NCBI GenBank assembly: GCA_964588725.1
Contig: CAZPQL010000016.1
Coordinates: 1-47,404 of the forward strand
Length of the DNA: 47,404 nucleotides
From: UBA5972 sp964588725
GTDB taxonomy: Bacteria > Pseudomonadota > Alphaproteobacteria > Rhodobacterales > Rhodobacteraceae
Direction: 5' to 3'
The notes under the pieces were generated by a model, which was not told the DNA's origin, did no database searches, and saw only the letters and a program-made list of their open reading frames with translations. Shown piece by piece: positions 7,996-17,364 of the stretch. The position numbers and the translations under genes are program-made. Every line of letters begins with the position of its first letter. Position 1 is the stretch's first letter.

Positions 7996-9234
7996 TCAAG
8001 ATCTCAAAACAAAACTCTTTTTATTCTTCGCATAAATAGTTAACACACCTTCTATTATTCCAAACATATACCATCCAGTCTGCTCTCCAAGCATCATGCC
8101 GGCATTGTGGAACAGTGTATTCAGATGGTATACAAATATCATGCTTAAAAGAGCATACTTGGAATAGGTTTGCAATTGTGATACCCTTGTAATTAATACA
8201 GCGTTGTAAATTAAAAAAATTAAAATAGGAATTAAGCCAAATGAAACAGCTGATGTTAAAAAATGATTATGGGGATACACTAACGAGTAATGTTCCATTC
8301 CAGAATTAAGTACCGTCTGCACATATGACTCACCCCCCAAGCCAAATGGATGATCAAATAAGACGCTAATTGCTGTAATATTGGACAAATACCTACCCCC
8401 TAATCCTACATTCATTATTCGATCAAAAATCTCTTGGTTGTAAAACGCAACTAATATGATAGGTATAAAAATCAATATCTTTCCAGCCTTGTGGTGACCA
8501 ACAATAAAGAAAAGCATCAGTAGTGCGGGGTAAGTAGACCTTGCTCCTGATAATAGCAAGCCTACGGATATTAATAACACACTCCAAAAAGTGCGATTCT
8601 TTTTATTGTAGTGACTACGTTTTAAATAGCCATCTTTGGAGTAAACTAAGTAAAAAACACCTAATGACAACGCCGCCAATAATTGATACGATAAGGTTAT
8701 GGAATAAAATGCCATACCTGGAATTCTTGATCTTGATTCTATTTGAGCCTTAACCGTGCCGTCACCTCCATAGCCTGCAAACTCTCTCATTTGCCAAAAT
8801 AAATCTATATTTCCAGATTGTAAAATTGCAATCAAAGATGTAATAAATGCGCAAAATAGTATTGGTTTGATTGCAGACTTGACCCCATACGTACAAACAA
8901 CAATATAGGCAGCGGTAGATAATACCATTCCGACAATCATAGACTTTAAGACTCTATACACTATATCAATAAACGAGTTACCAAAAAAGAATAGAGTTAA
9001 GGCTATCAGTACAACTATGACCACTGAAAATCTTAATAATTGATTTCTTAATAAATAAGATAAATTACCGTATGTAGCGGTAATCAATATAAGAACTGCA
9101 ATTAATACCGATATATAATTAGCCATAGGAAAATGGCCGATTCGAATATATGACAGAAAAAATGTCGAAAACACAGCGGCCCAATATAATGCTAATATGT
9201 ATTTTTGTGGGGTGAAATTTATCTGACGCATCAA
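7996..9234 (-). CDS. O-antigen polymerase/ligase-like membrane protein (Wzy/WaaL family)
   Basis: A 412-residue integral membrane protein with roughly ten or more hydrophobic segments. The family signature (PF04932 type) appears as LLLSGARSTYPALLML around 226-241, followed by a periplasmic segment containing YSLVYPHNHFLTSAVSFG, the His-rich motif typical of O-antigen polymerases and ligases. It is the only such gene here, so it is the best candidate for repeat-unit polymerase, or for the ligase that moves the glycan to protein or lipid. Sequence alone rarely separates the two. Its start overlaps the upstream GT stop by 4 bases. Confidence 0.82.
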   Translation of the reverse strand: MMRQINFTPQKYILALYWAAVFSTFFLSYIRIGHFPMANYISVLIAVLILITATYGNLSYLLRNQLLRFSVVIVVLIALTLFFFGNSFIDIVYRVLKSMIVGMVLSTAAYIVVCTYGVKSAIKPILFCAFITSLIAILQSGNIDLFWQMREFAGYGGDGTVKAQIESRSRIPGMAFYSITLSYQLLAALSLGVFYLVYSKDGYLKRSHYNKKNRTFWSVLLISVGLLLSGARSTYPALLMLFFIVGHHKAGKILIFIPIILVAFYNQEIFDRIMNVGLGGRYLSNITAISVLFDHPFGLGGESYVQTVLNSGMEHYSLVYPHNHFLTSAVSFGLIPILIFLIYNAVLITRVSQLQTYSKYALLSMIFVYHLNTLFHNAGMMLGEQTGWYMFGIIEGVLTIYAKNKKSFVLRS

Positions 9235-10250
9235 ACCTTTCTACTGGAAAATTTAGTTCTGAAGTATTCATTTTGACGCATAAAAATCGAACCCAGCCAT
9301 ACTTTAATTAACGACCATGTGCCGGGCGAGCCTTGACTACGAATCTGCATCGCAAAATCAATATATGAATTAGCAACATCATTAATTAAAGGAGGATTAA
9401 GCGACTCTCTATATAAAGCAATATTTTTAGCCACCTTATCAATAGCCTTTAGAATATCTTTGTTTCCATCAAATAACACCCCTCCATATTTGACAATTTC
9501 CGGATGAGATGTATTGTTTCTCATTATAGGAACAAGCCCACAACTCATAGCCTCCAATAGTGAATTAGAGCACGACTCCATTTGACTTGGATGAATAAAA
9601 ATATCCCCCTTTCTCAACTCAAAAGCAAGACTCTTGCTCGACATAGATTTTTTGTGTAGTATATTTTTAAATTTCACAAGAGTATTCCCAATAAAAACAA
9701 CTTCATACTTGGAATAATCCAAATTATCGTCCAAAAATTTATAAATATCGTGTCCTTTTCTTTTATTCGTTGACCAAGAAGAAGTTATTATTTTAATCTT
9801 TTTTGAGTGCTCTTCATAACTCTCATCTGCATAAAAAATACTAGGATCTGGTGCATTATGTATTGTCACTTGTGAGCCTCTTCTTCCAATCCCTTGCTTC
9901 ATACATTGTTTTCTACTCCAGGATGATTGGTATACAACCCCATCTGAAAAATTATTACTAAAAGACATAATAACCTTGTCGATTGCAAATTGACCATCGT
10001 CACCTCTGACAATGGAAATCGGTCCGTCTATTCGATGCAAAATAATAATATCTTTATTTTTTCTTTTAAGATTAAAAATTTTTAACAAATACCCCTGAAA
10101 GTGATGACTATTCACTAAAACAACATCAGCCGTATCAATGGAGTCAGTATAGACTCCAAGATTATTCAATTGTTTTTTTAAGGCTTTTTGAAATTGGTTT
10201 CCCCCGCCCCAAGCATTCTCTCTCAGATTTCCTAATATATGAAAATTCAT
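9231..10250 (-). CDS. Glycosyltransferase, GT4-like
   Basis: A 339-residue GT-B-like protein. A Gly-rich loop (WGGGNQF) sits at 14-20, and the C-terminal domain carries HPSQMESCSNSLLEAMSCG, the group 1 donor-binding block. The N-terminal half is short and divergent. Both ends overlap neighbours by 4 bases. The sequence SSWSTNKRKG is consistent with the start of the second Rossmann domain. Sugar specificity is unknown. Confidence 0.8.
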   Translation of the reverse strand: MNFHILGNLRENAWGGGNQFQKALKKQLNNLGVYTDSIDTADVVLVNSHHFQGYLLKIFNLKRKNKDIIILHRIDGPISIVRGDDGQFAIDKVIMSFSNNFSDGVVYQSSWSRKQCMKQGIGRRGSQVTIHNAPDPSIFYADESYEEHSKKIKIITSSWSTNKRKGHDIYKFLDDNLDYSKYEVVFIGNTLVKFKNILHKKSMSSKSLAFELRKGDIFIHPSQMESCSNSLLEAMSCGLVPIMRNNTSHPEIVKYGGVLFDGNKDILKAIDKVAKNIALYRESLNPPLINDVANSYIDFAMQIRSQGSPGTWSLIKVWLGSIFMRQNEYFRTKFSSRKV

Positions 10251-11299
10251 ATAATATGACTAGATAATATTGGGCTAAAGAATTCTTTCCAAAGTACACC
10301 CTGACTTTGGTAAGAATTTCTTTCAGCAGTAAGTACGGCACTTTTTTTAATTGATTGAATTAACTCGATTCCATTATAAATATTTATAATATTTTCACTC
10401 AATTCAGAAACATCCCCTGAATCGGAAACCCAGCCATTTTCATGATTAACAATCAAATCTTGTGCCTGGCCAACGGCAGTGCTCACTATAGGAACACCAC
10501 TAGCCATCGACTCCAATATTGACTTTGGCCCCCCCTCCTCTCGAGAAGTTACAAGATATGCATCTAGAGTATGATAATATTGACATATATTTTGATATTC
10601 ATCTACATAATAATGCTTATAAGGTATTTTCAGTCTTTCTAATCCATTTATAACATAGCCACGAGATGGTCCGGTTAATAATACAAAAATCTCTGGTATG
10701 TAATTCTTTAAAATTCTCAACACATCTAGCAATACATCTGGGCCCTTGATCAATTTAGGGCTAAGACCTTCACCCCAGCCATTCCCGTCTTTTTGAAAAG
10801 AGCCAATAACAAAAGACGATTGCGGTATTCCCAATTTCTCCCTGGTTAAAAATTTCTTCTGATTAGTCTGAAGGGAAAAGAAATTAGTGTTAATTCCAAT
10901 AGGGATACGGAATACTTTGTCAGAAAATCCCTCATTCATCAATAGATTTTCTATACCAGAATGAGAGACCCTAATACGATGGAAATGATCTTTATGTTTT
11001 TTTAGTCTTTCAAAGATAGAGGAAAACTCTGGTGTAATAGATGGATCCCCATGGTAATAGTCAAATGCAAGTTTGTTTCCTAATGCTCGGTATATAGCAC
11101 TATTTTGGATAGCAGTATATTTATCTGGGAAATAATTTACTTGGCATAATGCAATTTTCTTCGAAGTGATTCTAATTTCTTGTTTTAATAAAATTTTTTT
11201 TAATTCTGCATTTTCTAAACTAGTTACCCAGTTGGAATTATCTGGAATAAAATTAACACTTGTATAACATTTAGAAATCATAATATTTAACACTATCAT
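10247..11299 (-). CDS. Family 4 glycosyltransferase
   Basis: A 350-residue protein with a clear C-terminal GT4 block SREEGGPKSILESMASGVPIV and, before it, IGSFQKDGNGWGEGLSPKLIKGPD, the start of the donor domain with an insertion. Two starts are possible (11299 and 11281); neither has a strong ribosome site, so the longer one is kept. It overlaps the following GT by 4 bases and starts 15 bases after the stop of a sulfotransferase gene. Donor and acceptor are unknown. Confidence 0.85.
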   Translation of the reverse strand: MIVLNIMISKCYTSVNFIPDNSNWVTSLENAELKKILLKQEIRITSKKIALCQVNYFPDKYTAIQNSAIYRALGNKLAFDYYHGDPSITPEFSSIFERLKKHKDHFHRIRVSHSGIENLLMNEGFSDKVFRIPIGINTNFFSLQTNQKKFLTREKLGIPQSSFVIGSFQKDGNGWGEGLSPKLIKGPDVLLDVLRILKNYIPEIFVLLTGPSRGYVINGLERLKIPYKHYYVDEYQNICQYYHTLDAYLVTSREEGGPKSILESMASGVPIVSTAVGQAQDLIVNHENGWVSDSGDVSELSENIINIYNGIELIQSIKKSAVLTAERNSYQSQGVLWKEFFSPILSSHII

Positions 11300-11314
11300 C
11301 CATTAGTAGGATAA

Positions 11315-12190
11315 TTATCGAGATATATGTCCTAATCTATTCTTATGAAAATCAACATATTTTCTTCTCTCCTCTTTTATATCTAGACCCAAGGCAAGTG
11401 CTGTACTGCTGACACTTATTTCAATTTTATCTAACTCTTCAGAGTTAAAAACAAATTCAAAAGAATGATGAAGATCACTATTTCTTATAGAATTAGTCGT
11501 AGCACTACTTACTCTATCTTGTTGTATAAACTCCTTGTACCTTACTAAATCAAAATGTACGCCTATAAAATCATACAATGATCTTATAAGGTCGATATTA
11601 CTGTTAAAATCCTCCACATTCAACCGGAAAAATTTCTCTGAATGCATTTTTTCAAAATCGATACACATTTTATATGTAGAATGCCAAATTTCCGCAGCCC
11701 TAACAACATTATCAGAACTAGAAAAAATAGACCTTGCCCGATATAGATAACCACCTGCTCTCTCAACCAGATAAATACTATGAATTGTTTTAAATGGATT
11801 TCTGAACAAAGTTATACCCTTAAAAGAAAGTCCGCACTCTGACAACTTTTCAAGCAACATAAGCGTTGAAGGCGTTGTAGTATTGTCAGTATCAATCAAT
11901 AACTTGGTTCTTTTCAATAATAATTTTTGATAAAAAAATCTCTTCTGAAGTACATTTGAATATAAATTTGGAAAAGAAACATTCTTATTCAATTTATAAA
12001 AATCAACTGTGCTCGTATTCCATATTTCCATAATTTCAGCTTGAAAAAAATTGTACACTTCAGACTGAATTGGTAGAAATTCCCTAAAATTTTCATGATA
12101 AGATTCGTAGCCAATAAACTTAAAATAATGGTATAAATAACTTGACCCAGTTCTTCCTGTTGAGTTAATACGTAAAAGAACTGGTGTCAT
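11315..12190 (-). CDS. PAPS-dependent sulfotransferase family protein
   Basis: A 291-residue protein with the two landmarks of carbohydrate sulfotransferases. The 5'-phosphosulfate loop NSTGRTGSSYL is at 9-19, and the 3'-phosphate-binding segment ITLFRNPFKTIHSIY is at 126-140. The family moves sulfate from PAPS to a hydroxyl. With cysC and cysQ in the same locus and a second sulfotransferase at 26248-27003, sulfation of the glycan or of a lipid intermediate is a reasonable prediction. It sits between a methyltransferase (4-base overlap) and a GT4. The acceptor is unknown. Confidence 0.78.
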   Translation of the reverse strand: MTPVLLRINSTGRTGSSYLYHYFKFIGYESYHENFREFLPIQSEVYNFFQAEIMEIWNTSTVDFYKLNKNVSFPNLYSNVLQKRFFYQKLLLKRTKLLIDTDNTTTPSTLMLLEKLSECGLSFKGITLFRNPFKTIHSIYLVERAGGYLYRARSIFSSSDNVVRAAEIWHSTYKMCIDFEKMHSEKFFRLNVEDFNSNIDLIRSLYDFIGVHFDLVRYKEFIQQDRVSSATTNSIRNSDLHHSFEFVFNSEELDKIEISVSSTALALGLDIKEERRKYVDFHKNRLGHISR

Positions 12191-12834
12191 AATGTAGTTT
12201 TTGTTGCGATAATAAAGTACCCTGTGTTAATAAAATTACTCTGCTTGATTGTCATTTTGTCAATTAATAAAAATAATGGGAAGAATACAGGGAGAATTCT
12301 TCCAAAAATTCGAGACATAAAATGCGTGCTAGCATAACCTGAAGACACTCTTAAAATATCATAAATAACCGCTCCAACTGAACCCATAGGCCTTACAATA
12401 TCAACAGAAAATCCATTACGATTCAATATCTCAATAAGCATAACCGACGTATAACGAATCCTATCATCCTGGTAGTCACCATGAATCGGATGCAATAGGG
12501 GCACCGAGCATAGGATTTTACCATTGTGTGATAAAATTCTATACATCTCCTGAAATGCTAAATCCACATTCTTGATATACTCCAGAACCTCTGTTATTAT
12601 AATACTGTCGATATCTCCATCATTCAAAGGAATCTCCTCAACTGGACCAATATAATCTGGCTCTGTTGCTCTATCTGTATTTAAATATTTCCAGCTATTA
12701 ACCTGGGAAACTAAAGGGGCGAACTCTCCCTTTTTTCCGATTTTCTTGCCGCCTATATCCAAAACGTTACCCTTGAGAATATGCTGATACTCTTCTAGTA
12801 AACTATCTAGAAGATAACGTCTAAAACTTCTCAA
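12187..12834 (-). CDS. SAM-dependent methyltransferase
   Basis: A 215-residue protein with motif I NVLDIGGKK at 23-31, an acidic residue in LNTDRA and the block IITEVLEYIKNVDLAFQEMYRIL, typical of the methyltransf_11 group. The motif has GGKKIGKKG rather than GCGTG, seen in some glycan-locus methyltransferases. The C-terminal hydrophobic stretch ILPVFFPLFLLID could contact the membrane. Probably a sugar methylase; the target is unknown. Confidence 0.72.
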   Translation of the reverse strand: MRSFRRYLLDSLLEEYQHILKGNVLDIGGKKIGKKGEFAPLVSQVNSWKYLNTDRATEPDYIGPVEEIPLNDGDIDSIIITEVLEYIKNVDLAFQEMYRILSHNGKILCSVPLLHPIHGDYQDDRIRYTSVMLIEILNRNGFSVDIVRPMGSVGAVIYDILRVSSGYASTHFMSRIFGRILPVFFPLFLLIDKMTIKQSNFINTGYFIIATKTTL

Positions 12835-12860
12835 AATAAAACACCCAAATATAACGAGAA

Positions 12861-13601
12861 CTATCTACCTTGAATTTCACGCAATAAACCAAATTCACGG
12901 TTGGAGTACGATTTAATTTTATGTTCCAACCATTCTACTCCATAAAGCTCAACCTCTCTATCATGAAAGGCATCAATATTACTATCATTTACAATCTTTA
13001 CGTTGTCATTTTCTACAGGAAGATTTATATAGCTATTAATAAGATCAATTCCAAAACTACTAGCCGCCTCCAAAGTATCTACTGAAAAAACATTCCCAGG
13101 AGGAATCAGTGTAGTTGCCCTATACCCCAACCAATCTTGAAAAATTTCTTGAGATTTTTGCATATGTTTAAAGTGGGTTTCGCGTGGAATCCAGTCCCAA
13201 AATTCACGATGAAACTGCCTGTTGGAGGAAAATCTTCTTGGCAAATGCCTCCCAACCACACAATGAGTCAATCCATGGTTTGCTATCTCAACAATCCCTT
13301 GCTCACTCGCACTTCTTAGTAGTTCGGACTGCTCAGGAAATTTATCGGGAAATGGTGTCAATGACCCATCCTTTTCCACCCAGGAGGCTGTCACCCCTAT
13401 GGTAAGTTTAGCATTATACTTACACAGGATCTCAAATACTTTCTTCCACTTCTGAACGGAAATCTCCTGATATGGCCCCCATGCTTGAAAGGGGGGGTAA
13501 TATTTTAAAAATAAAATATTACCCAGAAAAAATTTAGAATAAACTTCGTATCTTTTAGTGCTCGCACCAATATCATCCATCCTTAGAAAAATCTTTTTCA
13601 A
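12861..13601 (-). CDS. Polysaccharide deacetylase-like (NodB-fold) protein
   Basis: A 246-residue protein. A metal-binding Asp pair is at D9-D10 (RMDDIG), and the His pair is H109 and H113 in NHGLTH, the HxxxH motif of CE4 deacetylases. IPPGN in the second half resembles the Pro-rich CE4 motif. These suggest a metal-dependent N-deacetylase acting on an amino sugar. It differs from chitin-type deacetylases in its TFDDG region, so another hydrolase role is possible. The start overlaps the upstream methyltransferase stop by 4 bases. Confidence 0.68.
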   Translation of the reverse strand: MKKIFLRMDDIGASTKRYEVYSKFFLGNILFLKYYPPFQAWGPYQEISVQKWKKVFEILCKYNAKLTIGVTASWVEKDGSLTPFPDKFPEQSELLRSASEQGIVEIANHGLTHCVVGRHLPRRFSSNRQFHREFWDWIPRETHFKHMQKSQEIFQDWLGYRATTLIPPGNVFSVDTLEAASSFGIDLINSYINLPVENDNVKIVNDSNIDAFHDREVELYGVEWLEHKIKSYSNREFGLLREIQGR

Positions 13602-14425
13602 TCGCCTCTCCTAGTATTTGTTTTGTGCAAAATCCAAATTTGATTCCCCTCTATCTTGAACAATTTATAAATTAAAAACTGAACCAACTGCGCTACATAA
13701 CCTAACCTAAAGCTAAATAATGGAGTATTTTTCACCTCATCTTTATACACCCTTAAAGCAGTTACAGGTAAATCCGAAAACTTCTCCAATAACACTCTAC
13801 TATTAACTTTATTAATAGTACTTAAAAATTTAGTAGGCCTTCCAAGTGCTCTTAATATGATCTTATTAAACCAAATGGGTAAAAACATAGGCAATGGCAA
13901 CTTATAATGACCTTCGTACAATTGCCTATAATCCGGGGTTTGTATAAACACCTTGCCGTCCAACTTAACACAACGCACCATTTCCTGTATCGAGAGATTT
14001 ACATCTTCAACATGTTCCAAAACAGTAAAGCAATAAACAAAATCAAACGTATTACTATCAAACGGAAGATTCTCTGAATATGCATTCATTACATTTTTTA
14101 CGGGGATATTCTCTTTTTCACATTTTATATGGCATATTTCTAATGCTTTTTCATTGGGTTCAATGGCAAACACTTCCGACCCTTTTTTCGTTAATTTTAT
14201 CAACTCACCACCCGTTCCACATCCGACAATCAATACTTTTTTTCTGAAAAATGAGTAATTAACCCACTCCTCTATCCAGTTTACAAATCGAGAACAATAC
14301 ACATCCTCCTCATCTATTCTTAATGCGACTCTTTCTCTCCAATCAGGCAAGCCCAACTGGATTTTGTAATAATCCTTATAATAGTCAGAAATTAATTTTC
14401 TAAGCTTGCAATTTTTGTCTTTCAT
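13598..14425 (-). CDS. SAM-dependent methyltransferase
   Basis: A 275-residue class I methyltransferase with motif I VLIVGCGTGGE at 64-74, an acidic residue at FAIEPNE and post-I block YCFTVLEHVEDVNLSIQEMVR. The C-terminal third (PMFLPIWFNKIILRALG) is hydrophobic and resembles membrane-associated methyltransferases of LPS loci. It lies between a GT-like gene and the deacetylase. The substrate is unknown. It is the third methyltransferase of the assembly block. Confidence 0.82.
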   Translation of the reverse strand: MKDKNCKLRKLISDYYKDYYKIQLGLPDWRERVALRIDEEDVYCSRFVNWIEEWVNYSFFRKKVLIVGCGTGGELIKLTKKGSEVFAIEPNEKALEICHIKCEKENIPVKNVMNAYSENLPFDSNTFDFVYCFTVLEHVEDVNLSIQEMVRCVKLDGKVFIQTPDYRQLYEGHYKLPLPMFLPIWFNKIILRALGRPTKFLSTINKVNSRVLLEKFSDLPVTALRVYKDEVKNTPLFSFRLGYVAQLVQFLIYKLFKIEGNQIWILHKTNTRRGD

Positions 14426-14440
14426 ATTAGAAGAGTTAAA

Positions 14441-15493
14441 CTAGATAGTTTCATTTCTGTATGGAATGCCTTTTTTCAGCCTTATTTTTTTTATTATAAA
14501 CTCCCATCTGTTGTGATAGGTATTTTTATGCCAAACACTGCCATCTATAGATTTAACCATCTGTTTGTTGATAATTTTCATTATCTCATCTGAAAGACTC
14601 ACTAGGTCTTCCGTTGTTGACTTGTAAAAATGTACATTATTATTATTTAGTCCAAGTGCTCTGATCTCAGGCGCATCAAAGGTTATGATGTTGGCCTTTG
14701 CCCCAATAGACCGGAAAATATCCCAATGGTTTAGCCAAATAGTATTTTCTAAATCATGCCAACTCATCCCATATTTTTCCTCAATATCTTCGCCTGTCTC
14801 CGTATCTAAAAAAGGCAAATCTAAAGAATACAACCCTTTGTGATAATGCTTTACCTCCCCAAAGGTATTTTCTACCCTAAAGTTCTTATATTTTTTTAAT
14901 TTTAACAACAACTCTCTTTCGTCTTTTTTTCTAGCTCTGCCGTTGTAATTAACAATGGTAATATCATTCTTTAACAATAACTCTAATAATTCCACTCTAT
15001 GATTTTTGCTACCCTCTCTTCTGTTTCTATATAAAGTACCGTTAAAAACCAGGTCGCATATAGGTTTATGGTACTTTGCCTTGAACCGATTTGCTTGAAA
15101 AGCCAACGGAAGAAAATGAATATCAGTAGATTCTTTAGGAAAGAACACTGCATCCTTTGTACTTTGTTCGAAGATGATGGAGACGTTATCGTAGGTGTCT
15201 GGATTTTGCTGCCAAACACACTGGTTGAATGCCCAAACATATATATCAACACCCTCTTCCTTGCTAATAAAGTCTATGGACCTGCTACTTAACCCTAAAA
15301 ATAACACACCATCAAATTTATCTTTCAACTTAAAAAATCGCTCCTCATAAATAATTTTATATTGAATATCAATATTGTAAGTCTCGCGTTCTAAACAAGA
15401 ATGGATATGTTTACAATCATGCTGACTTCCATAGGCAGAAGCATATTCTAATGATTTTTTTATCTTTGGAATAACCGCTAATTTATAACTCAT
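14441..15493 (-). CDS. Putative glycosyltransferase, CgeB/Glyco_trans_1_2-like
   Basis: A 350-residue protein whose assignment is tentative. The C-terminal part runs DIFRSIGAKANIITFDAPE, then a segment ending VHFYKSTTEDLVSLSDEI, resembling the donor half of the CgeB group of GT-B enzymes. The central stretch LVFNGTLYRNRRE resembles the entry to that domain. I prefer the ATG at 15493 because a plausible ribosome site (GAAG) precedes it and it lies just after the ABC-transporter stop. An ATG at 15529 would add 12 residues and overlap the transporter by 26 bases. Confidence 0.55.
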   Translation of the reverse strand: MSYKLAVIPKIKKSLEYASAYGSQHDCKHIHSCLERETYNIDIQYKIIYEERFFKLKDKFDGVLFLGLSSRSIDFISKEEGVDIYVWAFNQCVWQQNPDTYDNVSIIFEQSTKDAVFFPKESTDIHFLPLAFQANRFKAKYHKPICDLVFNGTLYRNRREGSKNHRVELLELLLKNDITIVNYNGRARKKDERELLLKLKKYKNFRVENTFGEVKHYHKGLYSLDLPFLDTETGEDIEEKYGMSWHDLENTIWLNHWDIFRSIGAKANIITFDAPEIRALGLNNNNVHFYKSTTEDLVSLSDEIMKIINKQMVKSIDGSVWHKNTYHNRWEFIIKKIRLKKGIPYRNETI

Positions 15494-15503
15494 AATGTAA
15501 TCT

Positions 15504-17363
15504 TCATAACTCTTTAAACTGTAAAGCATACAGTTTCCCGTATGTTTTACTCTTCTTTAAAAGAGACTTATGATTCCCTATAGCCTCTATTTTTCCATCG
15601 TTTAGAACTATAATTTTATCGGCCTGAATAATAGTCGATAGTCTATGTGCCACGACTATCGCTGTAGAGTCAGATAGTATGTTTTCAATTGCTACGTGCA
15701 CCTTACTTTCTGATTCACTATCTAGAGAACTGGTTGCCTCATCGAAAATCAAAATCTCTGGACTAGAATATATAGATCTGGCAATTGAAATTCTCTGTCT
15801 TTGCCCTCCAGATAGCTTAACTCCCTTATCACCAACAACAGTATCATATCCATTGGAAAGAGATGTAATAAAATGATGTGCATTTGCAATCTCTGCAACT
15901 TCTTTAACACGCTCCCGGTCACATTCCGAAGAGCCGAAACAAATATTATTTTCAACTGTATCATTAATCAAAAAACTCTCCTGCGAAACCACTCCAAATA
16001 GTGCTTTATAGCTTCGAATATCAACACATTTTAAATCCACACCATCTATTAGTATCTCCCCATCCTTAGGATCATACAATCGTAAAATCAAATCAGTAAG
16101 AGTCGATTTTCCTGTTCCGCTTGGGCCTACTATAGCCACAATCTCACCTTTATTCAGTTTAAATGAAATATCATTAAGTACATCTTTATCACTATAAGAA
16201 AAACTTACATTTTTAAGTTCAATTTCACTATTGAAATGTTGCACTTTACTCTCTCCGCTTTCAATTAGGCTTTTTGTTTGGCAAATTTCAAATATCCTAT
16301 CATAAGAAGCCAAAAGAGCCTGAATCCATACAAAATTTACAGAGAATTTATTAATAGGAGTTATTAGAAGCTTACCTACCAAAAGAAACATAAAAAATCC
16401 TTGCAATGTCAAACCACCACTTTGAATTTGCACAACACCGATAAGAAATATTCCTGATATAGCTAAATTATCTATAAAAAGTCTTAAATTTGGATCTAGT
16501 TGTCTTACCAACGACGCTTGAAACTCAGATTTCTTCAAGGCATTGATATTACTATCTGTTCTTCTATAAAAAAAATCCTCCACTCCAAATGATTTAATAG
16601 CTCTAATGCTAACTAGAGTCTCCTGAAAAGATCCGACAAGCCCCGCCAGTTTGTCAAAATAGTTTCTTTCTAAACGTCTTACAGGACTCTTTAAAACCCT
16701 TGTTACAGCCCAGTGCAACATTCCAATTAAAATAATGCCAATAGCCAAAGATGCATCTGTGGAAAACAAATAAGCGCTATAAACAATAATTAAAAGCCCA
16801 TGCTGAATAAAGCCATGCAGTAAAGGTCCCAAACCTATTGCTACACTACTTGCATCTTGATTAAACCTGGAAACCAATTCTCCAGACTTTTTATCATGAA
16901 AAAATCCAACATCAAGAGAAAGCATGTGCCGAGCAAAGTCTTGGCGTATTAATCGAGCAGAGGAGAACCTAACCCATGAGCTAGTAACTGACGATGCGTA
17001 ACTAAAAATAGAAGCAAGAAAAGAGACTGCAAGAAATAATAAGATTATTGCAAAAACCAATTGAAGCTCATCACCCTCAAAGCTCCCTATATTTTCACTA
17101 ATATAGTATTTTATTTCACTTCCTATAGTGTTTAAATCAAGAAAAGACGGTAATAAATCAGAGTTGGAATTTACGGTCTTTTCGGGAGTTATGTCACTTC
17201 CCATAACCATCTCTAGCAATCCAGAAATAAATATGGGCTGCATTGTGGTAAAAAGTGTAGCCATTAAAGACAGGAAGATCAACCAAAGAATCTCCTTCCA
17301 TAAAGGGAAGGCATATTTTTTAACAAGTTTATACACAGAGGGTTTTTGATCAACACTTTCCAT
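15504..17363 (-). CDS. MsbA/PglK-like ABC exporter (likely lipid-linked glycan flippase)
   Basis: A 619-residue half-transporter with fused membrane and ATPase domains. Membrane segments fall within residues 20-345. The nucleotide-binding domain has Walker A GPSGTGKST at 413-421, signature LSGGQ at 517-521, Walker B ILIFDEA at 537-543 and H573 of the switch. The family includes MsbA (lipid A) and PglK (lipid-linked oligosaccharide flippase). No Wzx-type flippase and no Wzm/Wzt pair is present in the window, so this is the best candidate for moving the lipid-linked unit to the periplasm. An extracytoplasmic stretch at about 55-100 is longer than in MsbA. The gene starts one base after the stop of a cytidylyltransferase-like gene. 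Confidence 0.88.
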   Translation of the reverse strand: MESVDQKPSVYKLVKKYAFPLWKEILWLIFLSLMATLFTTMQPIFISGLLEMVMGSDITPEKTVNSNSDLLPSFLDLNTIGSEIKYYISENIGSFEGDELQLVFAIILLFLAVSFLASIFSYASSVTSSWVRFSSARLIRQDFARHMLSLDVGFFHDKKSGELVSRFNQDASSVAIGLGPLLHGFIQHGLLIIVYSAYLFSTDASLAIGIILIGMLHWAVTRVLKSPVRRLERNYFDKLAGLVGSFQETLVSIRAIKSFGVEDFFYRRTDSNINALKKSEFQASLVRQLDPNLRLFIDNLAISGIFLIGVVQIQSGGLTLQGFFMFLLVGKLLITPINKFSVNFVWIQALLASYDRIFEICQTKSLIESGESKVQHFNSEIELKNVSFSYSDKDVLNDISFKLNKGEIVAIVGPSGTGKSTLTDLILRLYDPKDGEILIDGVDLKCVDIRSYKALFGVVSQESFLINDTVENNICFGSSECDRERVKEVAEIANAHHFITSLSNGYDTVVGDKGVKLSGGQRQRISIARSIYSSPEILIFDEATSSLDSESESKVHVAIENILSDSTAIVVAHRLSTIIQADKIIVLNDGKIEAIGNHKSLLKKSKTYGKLYALQFKEL

Positions 17364-17364
17364 T

